Below are positions 27,187 to 35,889 of a stretch of 54,272 nt of DNA, piece after piece (within the stretch, counting starts at the first letter, position 1; the number at the start of each line of letters is the position of its first letter). The notes under the pieces are model-generated. The model saw only the letters and a list, made by a program, of their open reading frames with translations. It was not told where the DNA came from and made no database searches. The DNA lies in the NCBI GenBank assembly GCA_934654605.1, contig CAKUGH010000006.1:1-54272 (forward strand), given 5' to 3'. Origin of the DNA: an uncultured Collinsella sp. GTDB taxonomy: Bacteria > Actinomycetota > Coriobacteriia > Coriobacteriales > Coriobacteriaceae. A program made the translations under genes and the position numbers.

Positions 27187-27214
27187 GTTGCGCGGTTTTA
27201 CCAAACCGCGCAAC
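27187..27214. repeat. 12-bp perfect hairpin
   Basis: GTTGCGCGGTTT (27187-27198), loop TACC, AAACCGCGCAAC (27203-27214). No U tract follows. Another perfect hairpin with the same TACC loop lies after prfA (47768-47791). Confidence 0.7.
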
Positions 27215-27224
27215 CGGCCTGGTT

Positions 27225-27271
27225 GGCACTTGGGGACGTTCCTTTTCTGCCGGCACCTAGGGACACTCCTT
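27225..27271. repeat. GGGACGTTCCTTTTCT repeat, 47-bp unit
   Basis: A 47-base unit, containing GGGACGTTCCTTTTCTGCCG then GGGACACTCCTT, matches 48014-48060 at about 42 of 47 positions, 20.8 kb away. It is non-coding and lies upstream of the pyridoxal-kinase-family gene. Confidence 0.8.
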
Positions 27272-27371
27272 GTCGAGGCTTTGGTGCAAGCTTCCGTCCG
27301 CAGCGTTCCCTGCGCTACACTTAGTCGCACTGTGGCGCTGCTGCGCTGTGCCCGAAACAAGGGAGACCCTC

Positions 27372-28196
27372 ATGAAGAACACTCAGCTGCTGCTGATCAA
27401 CGATATGTGCGGCTACGGCAAGGTCGCGCTTTCCGCCATGCTGCCGGTGCTGTCGCACATGGGCTACCGTATCCACAACCTGCCGACGGCGCTTGTGTCC
27501 GATACGCTCAACTATCCCAAGTTCTACATCCACGACACTACGGAGTACGTGCGCCAGAGCCTCGCCATCTGGGAGGAGCTCGGCTTTGAGTTCGACGCCA
27601 TCTCGACCGGCTTTATCGTGACCGAGGAAGAGACGCGCATCATCTCGGACTTCTGCCACCGCCGCGCGCAAAAGGGCACCAAGGTGTTCGTCGACCCCAT
27701 CATGGGCGACAACGGCAAGCTCTATGCCGGTGTGCCCGAGTCCACGATCGGCCTCATGAGGCATCTGCTCGAGTGCGCCGACTACGCGGTTCCTAACTAT
27801 ACCGAGGCCTGCCTGCTCACCGATACGCCCATCGCCGAGCAAATCACGCCCGATGAGGGCCGTGCTCTTGTGGACGCCATGCGCGCGCTGGGCGCCAAGT
27901 CGGTGGTCATTACGAGTGCTGTGGTCGACGGCACGAACGCCGTTATCGGTTACGACCACGTGGCGGGCGAGTACTTCACGATTCCCTTCGAGCTGATCCC
28001 GGTCTACTTCCCGGGCACGGGCGACACGTTCTCGGCGGTGCTCGTCGGCCGCGTTATGGCAGGCTGGAGCCTGCAGCGCGCGACGGCCGATGCCATGCGC
28101 GTGGTGGCAGAGCTTATCGAGCGCAATGCCGGCCAAGAGGACAAGTCTGCCGGCTTGCCCATCGAGGCCTGCCTGGATGTGATCGACCATGAGTAG
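27372..28196 (+). CDS. Pyridoxal/pyridoxamine kinase-family protein
   Basis: 274 residues of the ribokinase-like PdxK/PdxY group. The N-terminus INDMCGYGKVALSAMLPVL and the SDTLNYP segment match substrate contacts. VDPIMGDNGKLYAG and the anion-hole motif FPGTGDTFSAVL, which carries the catalytic Asp, are conserved. It should phosphorylate pyridoxal, pyridoxamine or pyridoxine with ATP to feed pyridoxal phosphate salvage. The ATG at 27372 follows a GGGAGA ribosome site. The stop overlaps the next gene by 8 bases (ATGAGTAG). Confidence 0.88.
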   Translation: MKNTQLLLINDMCGYGKVALSAMLPVLSHMGYRIHNLPTALVSDTLNYPKFYIHDTTEYVRQSLAIWEELGFEFDAISTGFIVTEEETRIISDFCHRRAQKGTKVFVDPIMGDNGKLYAGVPESTIGLMRHLLECADYAVPNYTEACLLTDTPIAEQITPDEGRALVDAMRALGAKSVVITSAVVDGTNAVIGYDHVAGEYFTIPFELIPVYFPGTGDTFSAVLVGRVMAGWSLQRATADAMRVVAELIERNAGQEDKSAGLPIEACLDVIDHE

Positions 28197-28518
28197 CGCC
28201 GGCGAGGGCGGCTCCGAGCCCGCGGGCGAAGGTAAGCCGCTCGGCGCGCCACGCGGCAAGCGCCCGCGTATTCGCATTAGCTGCGTAGACCAGCTGGGCA
28301 CGTGCCGCTGCCACCATGGCCACAAGCCGGGCGACGCGTTCGACTTCGACCGCGACCGCGGCAAGATGTGCTCCATGGCCTGCCACGTGGGCTTTCCCTA
28401 TATCGACATCCTGCGCTACGGCGGCACCGTGCCCGGCAACGAGCCCGGCACGGCAAAGTTCTGCTGTCCCGAGGTCGACACGTTGAACGTCTGGCTCGCC
28501 GAGATCGTCGACGAGTAA
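28189..28518 (+). CDS. Small Cys-rich protein, TIGR04076-like
   Basis: 109 residues. The core (CRCHHGHKPGDAFDFDRDRGKMC...FPYIDILRYGGTVPG...FCCPEV) resembles TIGR04076-family proteins, which are uncharacterised and keep conserved cysteines. The cysteines (CVDQ, CRCHHG, CSMAC, FCCPE) could bind a metal. The first ~25 residues are low-complexity Gly/Pro. It is translationally coupled to the pyridoxal-kinase-family gene by an 8-base overlap. A metabolic link is inferred only from that. Confidence 0.7.
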   Translation: MSSAGEGGSEPAGEGKPLGAPRGKRPRIRISCVDQLGTCRCHHGHKPGDAFDFDRDRGKMCSMACHVGFPYIDILRYGGTVPGNEPGTAKFCCPEVDTLNVWLAEIVDE

Positions 28519-28520
28519 TC

Positions 28521-28642
28521 GAGCGTGGATTTTCTCCCACCAAGATAATGAGCGTGGATAATCTCCCGTTTAGAGCGCCGTTTCGCGTTCAAAATGGGAG
28601 AAAATCCACGCTCAATTTGTATGCGGGAGAAAATCCACGCTC
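28521..28642. repeat. Nested GAGCGTGGATTTTCTCCC inverted repeats
   Basis: Four copies of an 18-base unit: forward at 28521-28538 and 28550-28567 (the second with AA for TT), inverted at 28596-28613 and 28625-28642. The outer and inner pairs form nested stems. Related copies lie at 41809-41826, 41855-41872 and 41886-41901. No coding potential. Confidence 0.85.
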
Positions 28643-28688
28643 GTCTTATGCCGATGGCGTGGCTCGTGCATCCGCGCCGCCCGGGCGC

Positions 28689-29135
28689 CTACAGCTGCTC
28701 GAGCATAGCGGTGCAACCGGCGAGCACGTCGCGGTAGGTGGCATCGAAATTACCGGTGTACCACGGGTCGGCCACGTCGCCGGGGCGGTCGGTCCAATCG
28801 AGCAGGCGCGAGATCCTGCCATCGGGGTCGTCGCCAAAGATGCAACGCAGGCCGCGCGCGTTCTCGGCATCCATATAGACAATGTGGTCCCAGTCACCAT
28901 ACTCCGCGCGACGCACCTGGCGCGCGCGGTGAGCGACGACGGGAATCCCGACTTCGTGCAGCTTGGCAACGGTGCCATGATGCGGCGGGTTGCCGATCTC
29001 CTCAGTCGAGGTCGCAGCGGAATCAATGACAAACTCGCCCTCGCGCCCAGCGCGGCGCACCAGCTCGGTAAACACCGACTCAGCCATCGTCGAGCGACAG
29101 ATATTGCCATGACAGACAAACAGTACGCGTTGCAT
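28689..29135 (-). CDS. Low-molecular-weight protein tyrosine phosphatase
   Basis: 148 residues. The P loop is VCHGNICRST (C-x5-R-S) at residues 8-17, and the general-acid Asp is in DVADPWYTGNF near the C-terminus. The family dephosphorylates phosphotyrosine and in bacteria often acts on tyrosine kinases for polysaccharide export, although no such kinase lies nearby. The ATG at 29135 follows an AAAGG ribosome site. It appears monocistronic. Confidence 0.9.
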   Translation of the reverse strand: MQRVLFVCHGNICRSTMAESVFTELVRRAGREGEFVIDSAATSTEEIGNPPHHGTVAKLHEVGIPVVAHRARQVRRAEYGDWDHIVYMDAENARGLRCIFGDDPDGRISRLLDWTDRPGDVADPWYTGNFDATYRDVLAGCTAMLEQL

Positions 29136-29194
29136 AGAACGATACCTTTCATATAGAAGGCTGCTAAAGAGTCGAAGCCGGGCGCATGCAGGTT

Positions 29195-29944
29195 TTATTT
29201 CTTGGCCAGTTTGAAGTAACGCTCAAATATCAATTCGAAAACGTAATAGAACATCAATCGACTGTCGAGGTCCATGCTGCCCAAGCGGATTTCTTTTTGC
29301 ACGGTGTAGATGGGGTAGTCGGCTAGTTTCGAGAGAGAATTCCGAGAAAAGCCGGTGAGTGTGACAACCTTGCATCCGCGCGTTTTGGCTATCGATGTGG
29401 CGTCAATGGACACCTGCGTTTCACCGCTGACCGAAACGCTAAAGACAAGATCATTTTTGCCGAGCAATTCGGCGTAGTGCCTCATGACATGGCGTTCACT
29501 GAGCGTATCGGTGTTCTTGCCCATGATCTTGAGCTTCTCCGCCATTTCTAGGCATGGGTATTTCGAAAAGCCCGAGCAGAAGAACACGATATGTGAGGCA
29601 TCCTGGATAAGGCTTACGACGGAATCGATGACCCGATCGTTAAGTAAGTCTTTGGTCTGTACGAGCTGGGTGTCGAGCGGAAGTGCCTCGATAGTGAATC
29701 GATTGCGGTCAAGTGAGGCAGAATACGATCGCTTGAGCTCTGTGAACCCCGAGAAGCCAAGTTTATGAGCAAGCCTGACAATTGTATTGGGAGCGACGAA
29801 GAACCGCTCGGCAACGCTCTTAAGCGTAGCGTCGTCAACATCATCACGCAGCTCGATGATGTAGCGCATGATCTCGCTTTCGAGATCGTTGAGCTTGCTC
29901 TCGCCAGCTCGCACATGATCATAAAAAGATTCTTGATCTTTCAT
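29195..29944 (-). CDS. RpiR-family regulator 1 (alpha-glucoside module A)
   Basis: 249 residues: an N-terminal HTH_6 domain (~20-75, ERFFVAPNTIVRLAHKLGFSGFTELK) and a C-terminal SIS sugar-phosphate-binding domain (~105-235, FFCSGFSKYP, SVSVSGETQ). RpiR proteins sense phosphosugars. I chose the ATG at 29944 (MKDQESFYD), which places the HTH at the normal distance; upstream extension is possible but unlike the family. It is divergent from the GH4 and PTS genes of module A. Confidence 0.85.
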   Translation of the reverse strand: MKDQESFYDHVRAGESKLNDLESEIMRYIIELRDDVDDATLKSVAERFFVAPNTIVRLAHKLGFSGFTELKRSYSASLDRNRFTIEALPLDTQLVQTKDLLNDRVIDSVVSLIQDASHIVFFCSGFSKYPCLEMAEKLKIMGKNTDTLSERHVMRHYAELLGKNDLVFSVSVSGETQVSIDATSIAKTRGCKVVTLTGFSRNSLSKLADYPIYTVQKEIRLGSMDLDSRLMFYYVFELIFERYFKLAKK

Positions 29945-30083
29945 AAGATGTTTCAGCCCCTCACACCTCGCCGTACATATGGTACCGCTTTGTGTAGCCA
30001 GGTGAGAAATCGGCAACCGGCCAAGATTGCCTATTGCTCCTGAACTGGGCAAACGTGCGTGTCTGTCTACACATATCTGTGTT

Positions 30084-30158
30084 GTGAGCGAAATCATGTG
30101 TCCCCGTTTCGCATTGGCCAACACGGGGGTTCGCAAATGACCTCATGTCGCAAAATGG
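30084..30158. promoter_or_regulatory. Repeated TTCGCA-type boxes upstream of GH4 gene A
   Basis: Related short boxes recur: GAGCGAAATCATG (inverted, near 30087-30097), GTTTCGCATTGG (30106-30117), GTTCGCAAATGA (30129-30140) and TGTCGCAAAATGG (30146-30158). Spacing is about two helical turns. They lie in the 298-base gap between RpiR 1 and the GH4 gene and are candidate RpiR or promoter-control sites. Confidence 0.4.
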
Positions 30159-30242
30159 CAATCGAAACGAAGCAAGCCGAGGACAACCGCGGAGCCCAAG
30201 GTCTTCGAGAACACCGATCAGCCAACCCTGGAGGGACGGAAC

Positions 30243-31568
30243 ATGAAGGATAAGCTCAATATTGTGATCGTTGGCGGCGGCTCCACGTGGTGCCCTGGCA
30301 TTCTTAAGGCCCTGACCAAGCACATGGACATTCTGCCGCTGAACCGCGTGATGCTCTATGACATCGATGCCGAGCGCCAGCGTCCGATCGGCGAGTTTGG
30401 CAAGATCCTCTTCGCCGAGGAGGAGCCCGGTGTGGAGTTTGGTTACACCACCGATAAGGACGAGGCTTACACCGACGTCGACTTTGTGCTCTGCCAGATT
30501 CGTACCGGCGGCTACGAGATGCGCAGCAAGGACGAGAAGATTCCGCTGCATATGGGAATCATCGGCCAGGAAACGGTGGGCCCTGGCGGCATGGCTTACG
30601 GTATGCGCTCCATGCATGACATGGTTGAGATCGTCAACGACGTTCGCGCTCATAGCCCGGAGGCGTGGATTATCAACTACACCAACCCGGCTGCTATTGT
30701 GGCATATGGTCTCGAGCGCGTCCTGCCCGATGAGCATCGCGTCCTCAACATCTGCGATCAGCCCGTCAACCTCATGCGCTCTTACGGTCGCCTGCTCGAT
30801 CGCGATATGAGCAAGACGGAGCCCGTGTACTTTGGCCTCAATCACTTCGGTTGGTTCAAGCACATCTACGATGAAGAGGGCCATGACCTCGTCCCGCAGA
30901 TTAAGGAGTACACGGAGAAGAACGGCTTCCTTCCTGCCGATGCCGAGCAGCGTGACCAGTCCTGGCTTGATACCTACGCCATGGTCAAGGACATGCTCGA
31001 GGACTTCCCCGACTATCTGCCCAACACGTATCTGCAGTACTATCTGTATCCCGAGTACAAGGTCGCTCACCTCGACCCCGACTACACTCGCTCCGACGAG
31101 GTTATCAACGGTCGTGAGAAGCGCGTGTTCGCCGAGTGCGAGCGTGTTGCCAAAGTCGGCACCGCAAAGAACTCCTCGGTTGTGCAAAACGACGCTCATG
31201 GCGATATGATCGTGGAAATCACCTCGGCCATCTATCGCAACACCAACAAGACCTTCATTGTCATCGTGCCCAACAACGGCATTATCGAGGGCATGCCCGA
31301 TGACGCCATGGTCGAGGTCGCGGCAAGCGTGGGCGCCAATGGCCCGCAGCCCTATGCTGTTGGCAAGATCGGTACCTTCTATCGCGGCCTTATGGAGAAC
31401 CAGTACGCCTATGAGCGCCTGACTGTTGAGGCTTGGATGGAGGGTTCCTACGAGAAGGCCCTGCAGGCACTCACGCTTAATCGTCTGGTCGGTGACGCAA
31501 AGAAGGCTCGCAAAGTGCTCGACAAGCTCATCGAGGCCAATAAGGATTACTGGCCGGAGCTTAAGTAG
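30243..31568 (+). CDS. GH4 6-phospho-alpha-glucosidase-like (module A)
   Basis: 441 residues. The N-terminal NAD-binding motif is VIVGGGSTWCPG. Metal/catalytic Cys171 lies in NICDQP and His201 in LNHFGWF. In GH4, the residues after this Cys track substrate: CDMP is seen in 6-phospho-alpha-glucosidases, and this protein has CDQP, the nearest class. GH4 enzymes use NAD+ and Mn2+ and a redox-elimination mechanism to split phosphorylated disaccharides such as maltose-6-phosphate. The EIICB permease downstream would supply that substrate. The start has a GGAGGGACGGA ribosome site. Confidence 0.87.
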   Translation: MKDKLNIVIVGGGSTWCPGILKALTKHMDILPLNRVMLYDIDAERQRPIGEFGKILFAEEEPGVEFGYTTDKDEAYTDVDFVLCQIRTGGYEMRSKDEKIPLHMGIIGQETVGPGGMAYGMRSMHDMVEIVNDVRAHSPEAWIINYTNPAAIVAYGLERVLPDEHRVLNICDQPVNLMRSYGRLLDRDMSKTEPVYFGLNHFGWFKHIYDEEGHDLVPQIKEYTEKNGFLPADAEQRDQSWLDTYAMVKDMLEDFPDYLPNTYLQYYLYPEYKVAHLDPDYTRSDEVINGREKRVFAECERVAKVGTAKNSSVVQNDAHGDMIVEITSAIYRNTNKTFIVIVPNNGIIEGMPDDAMVEVAASVGANGPQPYAVGKIGTFYRGLMENQYAYERLTVEAWMEGSYEKALQALTLNRLVGDAKKARKVLDKLIEANKDYWPELK

Positions 31569-31597
31569 CTAGTTCCATAGCGCTTGATAACTGTTAT

Positions 31598-31636
31598 GGG
31601 GCGTGTGGGCTGTAGAGCTGCACGCCCCGTTTCTTT
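31598..31636 (+). terminator. Intraoperonic hairpin, GH4-A to EIICB-A
   Basis: GGGGCGTG (31598-31605) and CACGCCCC (31621-31628) pair perfectly, and the interior adds GGGCT/AGCT-type pairing. GTTTCTTT follows. It lies between two genes that should be cotranscribed, so it may be a partial terminator or an mRNA-processing or stability element. Confidence 0.55.
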
Positions 31637-31650
31637 AAGAGGGGTATCCC

Positions 31651-33213
31651 ATGAACAAAGATGAGCTGCTGGCAAAGTTCCAGCGCCTGGGCAAAGTCCT
31701 CATGACGCCTGTCTTGATCCTGCCGATCGCCGGCATTCTTCAGGGCTTTGGCAATGCCTTTACCAGCCCCACCCTTACGGCAGCTGTTCCCTGGCTTGCT
31801 GCTCCGGGCTTTGCGATTTTCTTTTCGATTCTCAAGGCCGCTGCCGGCATCGTTATGAACAACATCCCGGTTATCTTCTCGATTTGTCTCGCCTATGGCT
31901 TTGCCAAGTCCGAGAAGGCTACCGCGGCGCTTTGTGGCTTTTTGGGCTACATGTGCATGAATTCCGTGATGGGCACGTTCCTCACGGCAACCGGCGTTAT
32001 CGATCCTGCCAACCTCACTACGGGCCAGAGCACCATCCTGGGTATCACCACGCTCGACACCGGCGTTATCGGCGGTCTTCTGGTGGGCGCAATCGTCGCA
32101 TGGTTGCATAACCGTTACTACAAGATTGAGCTGCCTGCCGTGTTCTCCATCTTCAACGGCACGCGCTTTATCCCGGCGGTGACGCTGCTCTCATGCAGCA
32201 TCCTCGCATTGGTCATGTCCTTTGTTTTCCCGTTTATTCAGAACGCTCTCGGTGCGCTGTCCGAGTTCATCAAGACCACGGGTGCCTTCGGCGCATTTGT
32301 CTACGGCGCCGGCGAGCGCATGCTCCTGCCTTTTGGCTTGCACCACTTTGTCTATCTGCCGTTCTTCTTCACATCGCTCGGCGGCGTTGAGACCATCGAT
32401 GGCCAGACCGTGCAGGGTGCCATCAACATTTACAATGCGATTCTGGGCTCTCCCAGCACGCCGTTTAACATCGAGGTCAGCCGTTTTGTCATGAACGGCA
32501 AGGTTATCTTCGCCATGTTCGGCCTGCCCGGCGCTGCACTCGCCTTCTACAAGACGGCGCTTCCCAAGAACAAGAAGAAGACCGCAGCACTCATGATCGC
32601 CATCGTGGTGCCTTGCATCCTCTCCGGCATTACCGAGCCGCTCGAGTACTCCTTCCTGTTTATCGCGCCCATCCTCTACGTGTTCCACGCTCTCATGGCT
32701 GGTCTTGCTTATGCGCTGACCTATATCCTGCAGTTCAACGTGGCCGGTTCCGCGTCGTTCGGCGGCCCGCTCCTGTCGCTTATCTTTAATGGCATTATGG
32801 GTGCAGCCAAGGGTTCCAACTGGCAGGTTATCCTGTTCCTCGGTCCCATCTACTTCGTGGTGTACTACTTCGTCTTCAAGTTCATCATTCTTAAGAAGAA
32901 CCTTAAGACCCCTGGCCGCGAGGAAGAGTCCGACGATGAGGCCGCAAAGGCTCCCAAGACCGTGATCAGCGATCTCATTCCCGCCATCGTTGAGGCAGTG
33001 GGCGGCGACAACAACATTAAGTCTGTCGAGGCCTGCTTCACCCGTCTGCGCATCCAGCTCAATGACTGTGACAAGGTGGTTGATGACGCCGAGTTTACCG
33101 AAAAGCTCGAAGCGCGTGGCATCGTGCATGTTAACGGCGGCGTGCAGATTGTCTACGGCAACATGGCATCTAACTACGCGACTCAGATGCGCGAACTTTT
33201 GGGCATGGAGTAA
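31651..33213 (+). CDS. PTS EIICB, alpha-glucoside/maltose type (module A)
   Basis: 520 residues. The membrane EIIC domain (~1-420) has the conserved GITEPLEYSFLF loop. A short hinge leads to an EIIB domain (~440-520) with the phospho-accepting Cys462 in SVEACFTRLR. No EIIA domain is present, so phosphate must come from an EIIA encoded elsewhere. It imports and phosphorylates an alpha-glucoside, probably a maltose-like disaccharide, for the GH4 enzyme encoded just upstream. It has an AGAGGGG ribosome site. Confidence 0.9.
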   Translation: MNKDELLAKFQRLGKVLMTPVLILPIAGILQGFGNAFTSPTLTAAVPWLAAPGFAIFFSILKAAAGIVMNNIPVIFSICLAYGFAKSEKATAALCGFLGYMCMNSVMGTFLTATGVIDPANLTTGQSTILGITTLDTGVIGGLLVGAIVAWLHNRYYKIELPAVFSIFNGTRFIPAVTLLSCSILALVMSFVFPFIQNALGALSEFIKTTGAFGAFVYGAGERMLLPFGLHHFVYLPFFFTSLGGVETIDGQTVQGAINIYNAILGSPSTPFNIEVSRFVMNGKVIFAMFGLPGAALAFYKTALPKNKKKTAALMIAIVVPCILSGITEPLEYSFLFIAPILYVFHALMAGLAYALTYILQFNVAGSASFGGPLLSLIFNGIMGAAKGSNWQVILFLGPIYFVVYYFVFKFIILKKNLKTPGREEESDDEAAKAPKTVISDLIPAIVEAVGGDNNIKSVEACFTRLRIQLNDCDKVVDDAEFTEKLEARGIVHVNGGVQIVYGNMASNYATQMRELLGME

Positions 33214-33241
33214 ACGACTCAAACGCACAATCAAGATTAAT

Positions 33242-33289
33242 ACAGGTTGGCGTCCGATCCTTCAATCGGGCGCCAACCTGTGCTGTTTT
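33242..33289 (+). terminator. Terminator of module A
   Basis: ACAGGTTGGCGTCCGAT (33242-33258) pairs with ATCGGGCGCCAACCTGT (33265-33281) over 17 bases with one wobble, then GCTGTTTT. It ends the GH4-EIICB transcript and faces the convergent module B. Confidence 0.85.
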
Positions 33290-33405
33290 GGGGTGAATGG
33301 GCAAGTACATGACGTGCTCGCTGCTCTCTTTTGGCGCTGCCTATCGTGTATTCGGACGCCTTGCGATGGTGAGATGCGTTCTTTTCGGTTCTAGCGTGTT
33401 TGCGG

Positions 33406-34206
33406 CTAGCGCTGCGCCCGAAGTCGATTTGCACAGCTGATATACAGAGCGTTAACCGCGCTTTGTAGGCTCATGCCCTCAACCAAGGCGGTCGAGTACT
33501 CGCTGAGTGACTCCGCGCTCACGGGTAGCAAGAGCTCGCGCGCTCCGTTGTTATCGAATGCCATGTTGCTCGATATCCAAATAACGCGGCAACCTCGCCG
33601 CTTGGCCTCAACGTAAAGATTGAAGATGTGGCTCGTCTTCCCTGAGAACGATACAAAGATGGCTAGATCGTCGGGTTGGAGCAGACAGAGCGACGTCTCC
33701 TGTCCCTTGACGGAGCCAAATGAGAAGCACAGTCGGTTTACGCGGCTCAGCTTTTCGCAGAGTGAGCGGGCGGCGAGATTGGAGAATGAGCTTCCGTATA
33801 CGTAGACATTTTGCGCATCGAGAAGCCAGTCAACGGCCTGCTCGAGTCGATCCTCGGTGAGCAGGCGTTTTGTTTCAAGCAAAGAGGTCTCTACGATATC
33901 GAAATACCAGGGTATATCGATTTGCTTATGAGCCCTTGCCTCGGTTGTCTCACGCTGGAGCCAAGCGTTGAAGTCGTCAACTTGCTCTTTGAACGATCGA
34001 AAGCTCGAGCCGTTTACGCGCCTGCAGAAGCGCGAGATGGTCGCGGGCGATGTATTGCACGCGCGGGCAAGTTCTTCTATTGAGAGCTCTGGGATCTCGT
34101 CGTGATGGGAAAGGGCGTAGAGTGCGATGTGGGCGTCAAGGCTGCCGCCCTTCTCGACGTCTTCGATACAAGACCTGAGGTTCGAATAGACCTCGTACAT
34201 CGACAT
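33406..34206 (-). CDS. RpiR-family regulator 2 (alpha-glucoside module B)
   Basis: 266 residues: an HTH domain (~35-80, LARACNTSPATISRFCRRVNGSSF) and a SIS domain (~125-255, VYGSSFSNLAARSLCEKL, FVSFSGKTSHI). It is the last gene of module B on the minus strand, downstream of GH4-B and EIICB-B. The ATG at 34206 is chosen over an in-frame ATG at 34200, based on a TTGGAG site 8 bases upstream. It probably responds to a glucose- or maltose-phosphate. Confidence 0.87.
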   Translation of the reverse strand: MSMYEVYSNLRSCIEDVEKGGSLDAHIALYALSHHDEIPELSIEELARACNTSPATISRFCRRVNGSSFRSFKEQVDDFNAWLQRETTEARAHKQIDIPWYFDIVETSLLETKRLLTEDRLEQAVDWLLDAQNVYVYGSSFSNLAARSLCEKLSRVNRLCFSFGSVKGQETSLCLLQPDDLAIFVSFSGKTSHIFNLYVEAKRRGCRVIWISSNMAFDNNGARELLLPVSAESLSEYSTALVEGMSLQSAVNALYISCANRLRAQR

Positions 34207-34226
34207 TCAAATCACTCCAAACAATA

Positions 34227-34260
34227 ATGCCCCGGAGCGGATATGCCATCTCCGGAGCAT
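34227..34260 (-). terminator. Intraoperonic hairpin, EIICB-B to RpiR-2
   Basis: ATGCCCCGGAG (34227-34237) and CTCCGGAGCAT (34250-34260) pair over 11 bases with one mismatch. On the minus strand the stem is followed by TATTGTTTG. It may attenuate rpiR expression relative to the transport genes. Confidence 0.5.
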
Positions 34261-34284
34261 CGTGGTGAAGCTATGGGACAGGAT

Positions 34285-35865
34285 TTATTCCATGCCCAAG
34301 TATTCTCTCATTTCGACTTTGTAGACAGAAGCTTTATTGCCGTAAACGATCTGAACACCGCCGCCAACGTGCACGATGGCGCTGGCGCCGAGGTCTTTGG
34401 TGAAGACACTATCGTCCTTGACCAGGGCGGTGTCTTTGAGGCTGAGCCTCAGGCGAGTGAAGCAGGCGTTGACACCCGAGATGTTATCGGCGCCGCCCAC
34501 GGCTTCCACGATCTGCGGGATGAGCTCGCTTACCTGGACAGGTGCTTTGGAGTCGATGGCCGACGTGTCATCCGCTGCCTGCGCGTCATCATCCTCGCGG
34601 CCCGGGGTTTTGAGGTCAAATTTCTTGATAAAGGTGCGGAACAGCACGTAATAGATCCCGAAGTAAGCGATGCCGAGCGGAATAAGCCAGAACCAGTTGG
34701 AGCCCTTATCGGCGTTCATGATGCCGTTGAAGATCCACGAGAGGAGCGGTCCGCCGAAGGCGGAAGGCCCGGGCACATTGAACTGTACCAGGTAGGTGAG
34801 TACATACGCGATGCCGCACAGCAGGGCGTGGACCACATAGAGTACGGGCGCTACAAAGAGGAAGGAGTACTCGAGCGGTTCGGTTATGCCCATGATGGCG
34901 GCCGGGATAACGGCGGCGATCATGAGGGAGCCGACCTTCTTTTTATTCTCGGGACGGGCACAGTGGTAGATGGCGAGCGCCGCCGCGGGCAGGCCGCACA
35001 TGGCGAACAGCACCTTGCCGTTCATGACGTATTTTGAGATGTCGATGTCGTACATCATGCCGGGCGTGTTGAGCATGGCGTTGTAGATGTTGACAGCACC
35101 CTCGACGGTCTGGCCGTCAACCTGGATGCTACCGCCCAGAGAAGTGAAGAAAAACGGCAGGTAGATGAAATGATGCAGGCCGAAGGGCAGAAGCATGCGC
35201 TCGGAGAAGCCATAGATGAACGCGCCAAACACCCCGGTGGAATCGATGAGTGTCGAGGCGGCCTTTAGGCCGGTTTGCACAAACGGAAACACGAAGGCGA
35301 GCGCAACGCCCACTAGGCTTGCGAAAACGACGGTGAGAGCGGGGACGCAGCGCGTGCCGTTGAAGATGCCGAGCACCGGCGGAAGCTGCACCTTATAGAA
35401 TCGGTTGTGGATCCACGCGACTACCAAGCCGATGATGATGCCGCCGAATACGCCGGTGTCGAGTGTGGTTACGCCCAGGATGGCGTTCTGACCGGTCTGT
35501 AGGTTGGCGGGATCGATGGTGCCCAGCAGGATAAGCAGCTGGCCCATGATCGTGTTCATGGTCATGTAGCCGATGAAGCCTGAGAGTGCGGCGGTCGCCT
35601 TCTCGGCCTTGGCGTAACCGTAGGCGATGCAGATCGCAAAGAGAACCGAGATGTTACCATTGATAACGTTGCCGGCTGCTTTGATGAGCGTGCTAAAGAT
35701 CACCATCGGCTCGGTGCCCAAAAGCGGGCAGAGCGAGATGAGGTTAGCATTGGAAAGGGCGGAGCCCAGACCGACCAAAATGCCGGAAACGGGCAGGAGG
35801 AGGACCGGCGCCATGAGCACCTTGCCGAGTCTCTGGAACTCGCTGTAGAGCTTGCTTTCTTTCAT
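34285..35865 (-). CDS. PTS EIICB, alpha-glucoside/maltose type (module B)
   Basis: 526 residues and clearly paralogous to EIICB-A along its length (shared FQRLGKVLM, RMLLPFGLHHF, GITEPLEYSFLF, CFTRLRL, VHVGGGVQIVYGN). The EIIB phospho-accepting Cys is Cys468. It also lacks EIIA. The start at 35865 follows AAGGAA and lies 24 bases after the GH4-B stop. Substitutions between the paralogs, for example in the EIIC loops, may reflect different alpha-glucosides. Confidence 0.9.
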   Translation of the reverse strand: MKESKLYSEFQRLGKVLMAPVLLLPVSGILVGLGSALSNANLISLCPLLGTEPMVIFSTLIKAAGNVINGNISVLFAICIAYGYAKAEKATAALSGFIGYMTMNTIMGQLLILLGTIDPANLQTGQNAILGVTTLDTGVFGGIIIGLVVAWIHNRFYKVQLPPVLGIFNGTRCVPALTVVFASLVGVALAFVFPFVQTGLKAASTLIDSTGVFGAFIYGFSERMLLPFGLHHFIYLPFFFTSLGGSIQVDGQTVEGAVNIYNAMLNTPGMMYDIDISKYVMNGKVLFAMCGLPAAALAIYHCARPENKKKVGSLMIAAVIPAAIMGITEPLEYSFLFVAPVLYVVHALLCGIAYVLTYLVQFNVPGPSAFGGPLLSWIFNGIMNADKGSNWFWLIPLGIAYFGIYYVLFRTFIKKFDLKTPGREDDDAQAADDTSAIDSKAPVQVSELIPQIVEAVGGADNISGVNACFTRLRLSLKDTALVKDDSVFTKDLGASAIVHVGGGVQIVYGNKASVYKVEMREYLGME

Positions 35866-35889
35866 GATGTTCCTTCGATGCGCGGGGAG

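Noticed and set aside
28521..28642. CRISPR array
   Set aside because: Repeats are few, face each other in inverted pairs and have irregular spacers; no cas genes are present.
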